The notes under the pieces are model-generated. The model was given only the letters and a program-made list of their open reading frames with translations. It had not been told where the DNA came from and made no database searches. Source: a bacterium (GTDB lineage: Bacteria > UBA3054). Taken from it: a DNA stretch of 12,882 bases. The DNA lies in the NCBI GenBank assembly GCA_017538635.1, contig JAFYIM010000147.1:1-12882 (forward strand), given 5' to 3'. The position numbers and the translations under genes are program-made. Below are positions 7,644-12,882 of the stretch, one piece after another (the first letter of the stretch is position 1; each line of letters opens with the position of its first letter).

Positions 7644-8594
7644 ATGAGCGCCAAGATCCTTTTGGCTTTCCTTAACTACAACACCTCGGAAGAGCTCCGG
7701 GGCGCGTTGGAGTCCCTTAAGGCTGCCGGAAGGGGAGTTGACTTTGACCTTGTCATCATAGACAACGCCTCCACATCTGCCGGCGAAAAGGAAAGGTTAG
7801 CCGAAATGAAAGGGGAGGCGGAGCTTTTGCTGCTTCCTGAGAATCTTGGTTTTGCCGGCGCTTTCAATAAAGTTTTGGCAAGGGTTGGATACGATTACTT
7901 CCTTCTTCTGAACTCCGACCTGATTCTGCCGCCGGATTTTTTGAAAGATCTACTGGAAGAAGCCGGAAAGATAAAAGACTTCGGTCTTGGAAGCGTGAAC
8001 TTCGTAAGGGAGGACGGAAGTCCTCAGTTCTCCTACGGTCCTGTTCCGACTTTGGCAAGCGAACTCATCAACCGTTCGCTTTTCCAGAAGCGCTACAGGA
8101 AGTCCCATCCGGCTGGAGAAAACCCCCTGGAAGTCGAGAGTCTTCTCGGCGCGGCCATGCTTGTCAGTGGCGAGGCTGTCGCAAAAGCCGGGCTAATGGA
8201 CGAGCGCTTTTTCTTCTTCTTCGAGGAGACGGAGTGGTGCTGCAGGATGAGGGATCATGGCTTCAAGGTCGTGCATTTCCCAAGCGTCAAAGCCACGCAT
8301 CTCCAGGGACGCTCCGCCAACAAAGTTCCCCTTAAAGCCAGGATCGAATTCCATATTTCCAGGATGCTTTTCTTCAGGTTGCGTTACGGGAAGATCGCGC
8401 TCTTTGCTCTGATCATCGGCGTCTTTTTGAGAACGTTAATAAATCTTTTGGCTTATTCTTTGATGACGCTTTTGACTTTGGGACTAAGTGATAAGATCAA
8501 GTCCAAAACGAAACTTTACGCCGGCTTGTTTTTCTGGTATCTCATGGGCGCGCCTTTAAAAGAAGGTTTGGACGGGAGAAGATGGCGGAAGTGA
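7644..8594 (+). CDS. Family 2 glycosyltransferase, rhamnosyltransferase-like
   Basis: GT-A fold enzyme expected to move a sugar from a nucleotide-sugar to a lipid-linked or cell-surface glycan at the inner face of the cytoplasmic membrane. Evidence: N-terminal ILLAFLNYNTSEEL (5-18), VIIDNAST (37-44), ENLGFAGAFNKVL (66-78), the metal-site region LLLNSDLILP (87-96, NSD in place of DxD), then GAAMLVSG (169-176) and MDERFFFFFEETEWCCR (185-201), the acceptor/catalytic-base region of the WcaE/RfbF-like GT2 group. One or two hydrophobic segments near 250-280 and 290-303 suggest membrane attachment. Donor and acceptor cannot be named. No Shine-Dalgarno is seen and the ATG is 4 bp after the guaB stop, so translation is probably coupled. 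Its end overlaps the HAD gene by 13 bp. Confidence 0.88.
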   Translation: MSAKILLAFLNYNTSEELRGALESLKAAGRGVDFDLVIIDNASTSAGEKERLAEMKGEAELLLLPENLGFAGAFNKVLARVGYDYFLLLNSDLILPPDFLKDLLEEAGKIKDFGLGSVNFVREDGSPQFSYGPVPTLASELINRSLFQKRYRKSHPAGENPLEVESLLGAAMLVSGEAVAKAGLMDERFFFFFEETEWCCRMRDHGFKVVHFPSVKATHLQGRSANKVPLKARIEFHISRMLFFRLRYGKIALFALIIGVFLRTLINLLAYSLMTLLTLGLSDKIKSKTKLYAGLFFWYLMGAPLKEGLDGRRWRK

Positions 8595-9199
8595 AAGTTA
8601 TACTCTGGGACCTGGGCGGCGTTTTGATCCCATTCTCGCATGACCGGCTCTGGCGCAATTTCCTCAGTCTCCTGCCGCTTGGGAAAACGCTTTCCCTGTT
8701 CTGGCGCCGGAATTCCCTGCAGAAAAAGCTCGCCAAACCTCTGGATGATTTTGAAAAAGGGCTTTGCTCTTTCGACGACCTCAAGGACGCGGTGGAAAAG
8801 GAACTGGAAATTAATTTGGACAGAGATAAATTTCGCCTGGCCTGGAACGATATTTTCGGTCTGCCCGGCGAAACGGCCGCTTTCGCCCGCAGCCTTCATG
8901 AGAAATATCCCTCCTACGTGCTTTCCAACACGAACGCGGAGCACTTGGAATTCGTGAAGGAAAAAGCTCCGGAACTTCTCTTCATGGACGGCTGGATCCC
9001 TTCCTACGAGGTCCACGCCCTGAAGCCGCACCGCGAGTTTTATGAAAGGGCGCTAGATATTGTTAAGGAAAAGGCTGAAAACTGCCTTCTGATAGACGAC
9101 AGACTTGAGAACGTTGAGGGCGCGAAAGCGGTCGGCATAGAGGCCGTCCTTTATCGCGGACTCGCACAGTTAAAGGAAGAACTCCATGGGAAAATATAA
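8582..9199 (+). CDS. HAD-superfamily hydrolase (HAD-IA, YihX-like phosphatase)
   Basis: Probable cytoplasmic phosphatase of a small phosphometabolite; the substrate is unknown, and a sugar phosphate would fit the neighbours. Motif I is VILWDLGGVL with nucleophile Asp10. As in YihX-like members, the second Asp of DxD is replaced by Gly. A helical cap spans about 17-95. Motif II is VLSNTN (113-118, Ser115), motif III is Lys148 in HALKPHREFY, and motif IV is LLIDDRLENVEGAKAVG (169-185, Asp172-Asp173). At 205 residues it is a complete family member. The start overlaps the glycosyltransferase stop by 13 bp in another frame. A GGGAG lies only 3 nt before the ATG, which is short, so coupling with the upstream gene is likely. 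It overlaps the carboxypeptidase gene by 14 bp. Confidence 0.88.
   Translation: MAEVKVILWDLGGVLIPFSHDRLWRNFLSLLPLGKTLSLFWRRNSLQKKLAKPLDDFEKGLCSFDDLKDAVEKELEINLDRDKFRLAWNDIFGLPGETAAFARSLHEKYPSYVLSNTNAEHLEFVKEKAPELLFMDGWIPSYEVHALKPHREFYERALDIVKEKAENCLLIDDRLENVEGAKAVGIEAVLYRGLAQLKEELHGKI
9174..9177 (+). promoter_or_regulatory. Shine-Dalgarno site of the carboxypeptidase gene, inside the HAD gene
   Basis: AGGA within AAAGGAAGA, 8 nt upstream of the ATG at 9186. It lies in the last codons of the HAD gene, fixes the carboxypeptidase start, and shows that the 14-bp overlap is genuine. Confidence 0.75.
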
Positions 9200-10166
9200 G
9201 TATCTTTTGCTTTTCTTGGTGACCGCCATCGCGCTTTTCTTCGTAGCTTTCTGGCCTGACATGTCAAAGGGCAAAAAGGAGCCGGAAAAAGAATTGACGC
9301 CTATGGAGGAGCTTGCGGCTATAGAAGTCCCGGAGCTGCCCGCGAAGGAGAAGCCGAAAGTTAAGCCTCTCGCCAAAGTCTGGAACATCAACAAAGTCAA
9401 AAGAGGCGCTGTGGTGAAGGGCCTGGACAATATTAAAGGCGGGATACTTGTTGACGCCACCAAGGGCGACATCCTTTGGGCCAAGAACGAGAACGATCCT
9501 TATGAGATCGCCTCCATGACGAAGATGATGACGGCGCTTCTGGCCCTGGAAGCGGACGAGAGGGGAGAGGCCAAACTTGACGGCATGGTCTCCGTTTCCG
9601 CCGCGGCTTCCAAAATAGGCGGAAGCCAGGTCTATCTGGCGGAAAAGGAAAGGTTCACCCTTGGCGAACTTCTGAAGTGCGTCATGATCATGAGCGCCAA
9701 CGACGCGGCTTTCGCCGTGGCGGAGACCTTGGGCGGCAGCGTCGACGACTTTGTCGCCATGATGAACAAAAGGGCCGGTCAGCTCGGCATGAAGGCAACG
9801 AAATTTTATAATCCGCACGGGCTTCCCCAGAAAGGCGCCAACAACAAGTCCTCCGCGCTTGACATGGCGATGCTGGCCAGGGAGCTTCTCAAGTATCCTA
9901 AGCTTCTGGAGTGGACCAGCACCAGGCTCGACACTTTCAGGGACGGGAAATTCCAGCTCAGCAACCGCAACGGTCTTATCGGCCGCTGCCAGGGCGTGGA
10001 CGGTTTGAAGACGGGTTTCTACGCCCAGGCCGGCTTCTGCGTGACGGCGACTTGCTTAAGGAACGACAGAAGAATGATCCTGGTCGTCATCGGCGCTCCC
10101 TCCAAGAAGGAGAGGGACGACGCGGTCAAAAATCTTTTGAACTGGGGATACCAGCAGAAACTCTGA
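9186..10166 (+). CDS. D-alanyl-D-alanine carboxypeptidase, S11 (PBP5-like) family
   Basis: Periplasmic serine peptidase expected to trim the terminal D-Ala from peptidoglycan pentapeptides. All three penicillin-binding motifs are present: SMTK (Ser110, Lys113), SAN (170-172) and KTG (275-277). Other family marks are GGILVDATKGDILWAKN (25 residues before SMTK), NPHGLP (209-214) and NRNGLIG (260-266). Residues 1-23 form an uncleaved signal-anchor or signal peptide. A charged Lys/Glu/Pro-rich linker (about 27-63) then spaces the catalytic domain from the membrane. The C-terminal beta domain and amphipathic anchor helix of E. coli PBP5 are absent: the 326-residue protein ends soon after the catalytic domain. 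The next gene starts on the last base of its stop codon. Confidence 0.93.
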   Translation: MGKYKYLLLFLVTAIALFFVAFWPDMSKGKKEPEKELTPMEELAAIEVPELPAKEKPKVKPLAKVWNINKVKRGAVVKGLDNIKGGILVDATKGDILWAKNENDPYEIASMTKMMTALLALEADERGEAKLDGMVSVSAAASKIGGSQVYLAEKERFTLGELLKCVMIMSANDAAFAVAETLGGSVDDFVAMMNKRAGQLGMKATKFYNPHGLPQKGANNKSSALDMAMLARELLKYPKLLEWTSTRLDTFRDGKFQLSNRNGLIGRCQGVDGLKTGFYAQAGFCVTATCLRNDRRMILVVIGAPSKKERDDAVKNLLNWGYQQKL

Positions 10167-11680
10167 TGGAAAAGAAAAAGGAGTATTTTTTCGTCCTAAC
10201 GAGAGGCGTTTCCGACATCCTTGATTTCGTCAGGGGATTTCTGCTCATTAATATTTTGGGCGGGGCTTTCGGCACCGAGATCTTCGGGACCTGGGGGCTT
10301 ATCGAACAGATCTATTCCGTGGCCGTCATCCTTACCGGGCTCGGCCTGAGCCAGTCCGTCATTCGTTACCTGGGCGGCTCGCACAAAAGCTCTTACGTTC
10401 GCAAGCTTTTCCTTTTGGCCTCTTCGCTTATCGTCGTTCTGGGGCTCTTTCTGACGTTTGTCATGCGCTTTCTTGACCCCGTCATTGCGGAAAAGGTCAT
10501 TAAGACGCCGGTAGCGGCGGAGTGCCTTATGGCCGCGCTGCCCTTGATACTTCTGAACGCCCTGGAACTGCTGTTGGACGGCAGCTACCGCGCCAGACTC
10601 AGGATCGATCTGCACTCTTTCGTCAGGATGATCTACACGGTGGCGATTCTTCTGGTTTATCTTTACGCTTCCAAAGCGGGCTATGACCTTGCGAAGATAA
10701 TCAGGCTCACCCTCGCCGTCAAAGCGGCCTACGTCGTTTTCCTCTACCTTCTTTTCGCGTGTCTGGAGTTTGGGAGAAAAAACGAGGATACGATCGCGGA
10801 GGGAGACGAAGAATTCGCCATGCCTAAAGACGGCCCGGCGCTCCCGGCTCTCAAGGGCATGTTGGTTTTCGGCGCGCCTCTCATGATGTTCGGCCTTTCC
10901 ACCTGGCTCTTCGGAACGGGCGGCAAAGTCATCTTAGGCTTCCAGACGGGAGCCGGCGAAGTCGGACGCTACGACGCTTCCTTGAAGATCGCCATGCTTA
11001 TCCAGTATCTTGGCTTGCCTATAGCCTACACGCTTCTGCCCGTTCTGGCGGAAGCCGTCAGCAAGAAAGGCAAGGAGACGGTCGTAATTATCTGCCGGCG
11101 TTTTGCGAGACTTTACTTTTTCCTGGCGCTGCCTCTTTTCATGGGGCTGCTGGCGACGCACGACGTTATTTTGGACGCGATAACGGGAAGAGCGGAGTTC
11201 AACGTTTCCTACGCTTTCTTCCTGCTTCCTTTGCTGGCTGCGCTGATCAGCCAGGTGAACGCTTTTTATCACAATGTGATCTTCCTGAAGGGGCACAGCC
11301 GCTTCTTGTTCTTCGCCAATTTCACTTCCGCGCTCTTCTGCCTCGTTATCAACGCGCTCTTCACGAAGTCGCTTGGCATGTGGTGCACGGCTTTGGCGAG
11401 TTTGCTTTCCTACGTGCTTCTGCTTTCCCTTTGCTCTTGGAGAGTGAAAAGCTACGGCTTTTCTCCCTTGAGATTCCTGGACCTCGGCTTCGCCGGTAAA
11501 TGCGCCGCTTTTTCAGTCGTCATGTTCGCGGCGGTCTTGTTGGGAATGAATTTCCTGAATGTGGGAAGCCTTGTGAAACTGCCGATCCTTGGGTTGATCG
11601 GCGCGGCGGTCTACTTTATCCTCGCGCTGGCCGCGAAGAAGTTCTCCGTGAAGGCTCTTTTTGAGGAGCTGGTCGGTTAA
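10166..11680 (+). CDS. MOP-superfamily polysaccharide/oligosaccharide flippase (Wzx-like)
   Basis: Integral inner-membrane protein of 504 residues with about 14 hydrophobic segments (for example around 81-103, 121-139, 153-173, 182-202, 233-253, 276-298, 312-334, 347-368, 380-400, 405-424, 442-462 and 470-491). It matches the polysaccharide biosynthesis (Wzx/RfbX) pattern: an N-terminal LTRGVSDILDFVRGFLLINI, GTEIFGTWGL (36-45), and a central cytoplasmic loop rich in acidic residues (202-225). It would flip lipid-linked glycans across the membrane. Substrate is unknown, and lipid II flipping is not excluded by sequence. The true start is ATG 10166, which overlaps the preceding TGA by one base (TGATG) and lacks a Shine-Dalgarno; longer upstream extensions of the frame lie inside the carboxypeptidase gene. 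Its stop codon overlaps that of the convergent cysteine desulfurase gene. Confidence 0.9.
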   Translation: MEKKKEYFFVLTRGVSDILDFVRGFLLINILGGAFGTEIFGTWGLIEQIYSVAVILTGLGLSQSVIRYLGGSHKSSYVRKLFLLASSLIVVLGLFLTFVMRFLDPVIAEKVIKTPVAAECLMAALPLILLNALELLLDGSYRARLRIDLHSFVRMIYTVAILLVYLYASKAGYDLAKIIRLTLAVKAAYVVFLYLLFACLEFGRKNEDTIAEGDEEFAMPKDGPALPALKGMLVFGAPLMMFGLSTWLFGTGGKVILGFQTGAGEVGRYDASLKIAMLIQYLGLPIAYTLLPVLAEAVSKKGKETVVIICRRFARLYFFLALPLFMGLLATHDVILDAITGRAEFNVSYAFFLLPLLAALISQVNAFYHNVIFLKGHSRFLFFANFTSALFCLVINALFTKSLGMWCTALASLLSYVLLLSLCSWRVKSYGFSPLRFLDLGFAGKCAAFSVVMFAAVLLGMNFLNVGSLVKLPILGLIGAAVYFILALAAKKFSVKALFEELVG

Positions 11681-12849
11681 TTCCCGTGCCAGAAAGGAGA
11701 CATCGCGCGGATCCTTTCTATTATTTTCGGCATCTCGTAAATCACGTAGTCGATCTCTTCTTCCTTTGTGTAGCGGCTTAAGCTGAAGCGCACGGCGGAG
11801 TGCGCCAATTTTGCCGGCAATCCCTGCGCCAGAAGCACGTGCGAAGGCTCCAAGGATTCGCTGGAGCAGGCTGAGCCGGTGGAAGCGCATATTCCTTTGT
11901 CGCTCATGGAAAGCAGAATGGCTTCGCCCTCAATGAACTCAAAGGAGATGTTCGTGGTGTTGGGCGTGCGTTTTTCCCTGTCGCCGTTCAGGTAAGAGTA
12001 GGGGATAGTAAGAAGGCCTGCTTCCAGTTTGTCTCTCAGCCTTCTGATCTCGGTCTGTTCGTATTCCAAGGATTCGCCAGCCATCTCGCAGGCTTTGCCA
12101 AGCCCCGCGATGGAGGCGACGTTTTCGGTGCCGGCCCTGCGGCCGCGTTCCTGGTGCCCGCCCGCCAGGAAGGGGCGGAAGGATGTTCCTCTCTTCAGAT
12201 AAAGCGCGCCGACGCCTTTGGGCGCATGGATCTTGTGGCCGGAGATGCCGAGCATATCGACGTTGATACTCTGGACATCGAGTTTTATTTTGCCGGCAGC
12301 TTGGACCGCGTCTGTGTGCATAAGAGCGCCATGTTTATGCGCGATCTCAGTCAGTTCGGCGATCGGCATTATGCAGCCGGTCTCGTTGTTGGCGTACATG
12401 ACGCTGACAAGGGCCGTCTTTTCGCTGATGACTTTGCTTAGCGATTCAACTTCCACCAGGCCGTTTTTGTTGACCGGCAGGACCCTGACCGTATATCCCA
12501 TCCTCTCCAGGTGCTTTCTCAGATTGAAAACGGCAGGGTGTTCCACGTCGGACACGATAACTTCATTCCTGCCGCCCTGGGAGGGGGGGATTTGGGCCTG
12601 CAGAGAGCCCAAAATGGCGGTGCTGTCGGATTCCGAGCCGCAGCTCGTGAAGATGATCTCGTCCTCGTAGGCGGCGCCCAGGAATTCAGCGACCTGGCGT
12701 CTGGCCTTCTCTACGGCCTTTATCGGTTTTCTCGCGAATTCGTACATGCTGGAAGGATTGCCGTACTCCTCCTGCAAAAAGGGGAGCATGGTCTCCAGCA
12801 CTTCTTTTGCCACGCCTGTGGTGGCGTTGTTGTCAAGGTAAACGAACAT
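11677..12849 (-). CDS. nifS: Cysteine desulfurase, NifS/IscS family
   Basis: Cytoplasmic PLP enzyme that takes sulfur from L-cysteine as an enzyme persulfide for Fe-S clusters and other thio-cofactors. The 390 residues match group I desulfurases. Visible: YLDNNATT (4-11), YGNPSS (29-34), the PLP-stacking His in VEHPAV (His104), NNETG (154-158), HTDAVQAAGK (178-187, Asp180), the Schiff-base Lys in SGHKIHAPKG (Lys206), RAGTEN (238-243), and the catalytic Cys328 in the NifS-like loop ASTGSACSSESLEPSHVL. A small insertion, IPPSQGG (87-93), precedes the usual EVIVSDVEHP strand. No Shine-Dalgarno is seen in the 33 bp upstream. A TAA directly abuts the ATG, so the gene could be coupled to an upstream partner outside the window. 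IscS remains an alternative name. Confidence 0.95.
   Translation of the reverse strand: MFVYLDNNATTGVAKEVLETMLPFLQEEYGNPSSMYEFARKPIKAVEKARRQVAEFLGAAYEDEIIFTSCGSESDSTAILGSLQAQIPPSQGGRNEVIVSDVEHPAVFNLRKHLERMGYTVRVLPVNKNGLVEVESLSKVISEKTALVSVMYANNETGCIMPIAELTEIAHKHGALMHTDAVQAAGKIKLDVQSINVDMLGISGHKIHAPKGVGALYLKRGTSFRPFLAGGHQERGRRAGTENVASIAGLGKACEMAGESLEYEQTEIRRLRDKLEAGLLTIPYSYLNGDREKRTPNTTNISFEFIEGEAILLSMSDKGICASTGSACSSESLEPSHVLLAQGLPAKLAHSAVRFSLSRYTKEEEIDYVIYEMPKIIERIRAMSPFWHGN
11691..11727 (+). terminator. Candidate terminator of the plus-strand operon, inside the desulfurase coding sequence
   Basis: AGAAAGGA (11691-11698) and TCCTTTCT (11712-11719) form an 8-bp perfect stem with a 13-nt loop, followed by ATTATTTT. 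It starts 10 bp after the flippase stop codon. The long loop and broken U-tract make it weaker than the terminator at 11-44. It encodes part of the C-terminal helix of the desulfurase on the other strand. Confidence 0.4.
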
Positions 12850-12882
12850 TTATTTAAGGCAGCAGGGGTGACTGTTCACGCG

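Noticed and set aside
8208..8222. TTT(TTC)4 trinucleotide run in the glycosyltransferase as a possible phase-variable repeat
   Set aside because: The unit is three bases, so slippage would not shift the frame, and an aromatic-rich stretch is normal at this family position.
9911..10165. N-terminal extension of the flippase reading frame back to 9911
   Set aside because: This part lies inside the carboxypeptidase gene (before and including its KTG region) and encodes Arg/Gly/Gln-rich sequence unlike a membrane protein. The hydrophobic flippase N-terminus begins at ATG 10166.
11641..11676. Terminator for the minus-strand desulfurase inside the end of the flippase gene
   Set aside because: Only a 4-bp GCTC/GAGC stem with an A-rich loop is present and no U-tract follows on that strand.
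12868..12879. Imperfect dyad GTGA-N4-TCAC upstream of the desulfurase gene
   Set aside because: Only four paired bases per arm; expected by chance and not tied to a visible promoter.
12850..12882. Possible end of an upstream minus-strand gene (RVNSHPCCLK then TAA abutting the nifS ATG)
   Set aside because: Only ten codons are visible to the window edge, with no recognisable family signature. An Rrf2/IscR regulator would fit the context but cannot be supported from this much sequence.

Overview
The window reads as a chromosomal segment from a Gram-negative-type bacterium. The best clue to lineage is the C-terminal tail shared by the two secreted proteins on the left (Pro-Glu-Pro, then GLLALAA, then Arg-Arg). 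This is the PEP-CTERM/exosortase sorting type, in a form I associate with the PVC superphylum (Lentisphaerota, Kiritimatiellota or Verrucomicrobiota). That placement is an inference. No rRNA, tRNA, CRISPR array, transposase or phage gene is visible.

Left third (1-4660, minus strand): two genes for secreted, cell-surface PEP-CTERM proteins. The first transcribed is 355 aa (BACON-like domain, LamG-like sandwich, sorting tail). The second is 1134 aa and contains a clear internal duplication of a PPC domain plus a parallel beta-helix, with a LamG-like module between the copies and the same sorting tail. Each gene has its own candidate sigma70-type promoter and a leader inverted repeat. A strong intrinsic terminator, probably bidirectional, closes the pair at 11-44.

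Middle and right (4839-11680, plus strand): six tightly packed genes read from one good promoter at 4769-4798. They are purD (GAR synthetase), guaB (IMP dehydrogenase), a family 2 glycosyltransferase, a HAD-family phosphatase, an S11 (PBP5-like) D-Ala-D-Ala carboxypeptidase and an MOP-superfamily polysaccharide flippase. Gaps are 20 and 4 bp, followed by overlaps of 13, 14 and 1 bp, so this looks like one operon joining purine nucleotide synthesis to envelope glycan and peptidoglycan work.

Right edge (11677-12849, minus strand): a complete NifS-type cysteine desulfurase converges on the operon. The two genes share the bases TTAA for their opposing stop codons. A candidate terminator for the plus-strand operon lies inside the desulfurase coding sequence.

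The most unusual items are the duplicated surface protein with its cysteine-rich helix, the RNA-strand-specific leader hairpin at 3508-3546, the operator-like dyad at the start point of the 355 aa gene, and the convergent TTAA junction. No clearly new enzymatic or defence system is visible.
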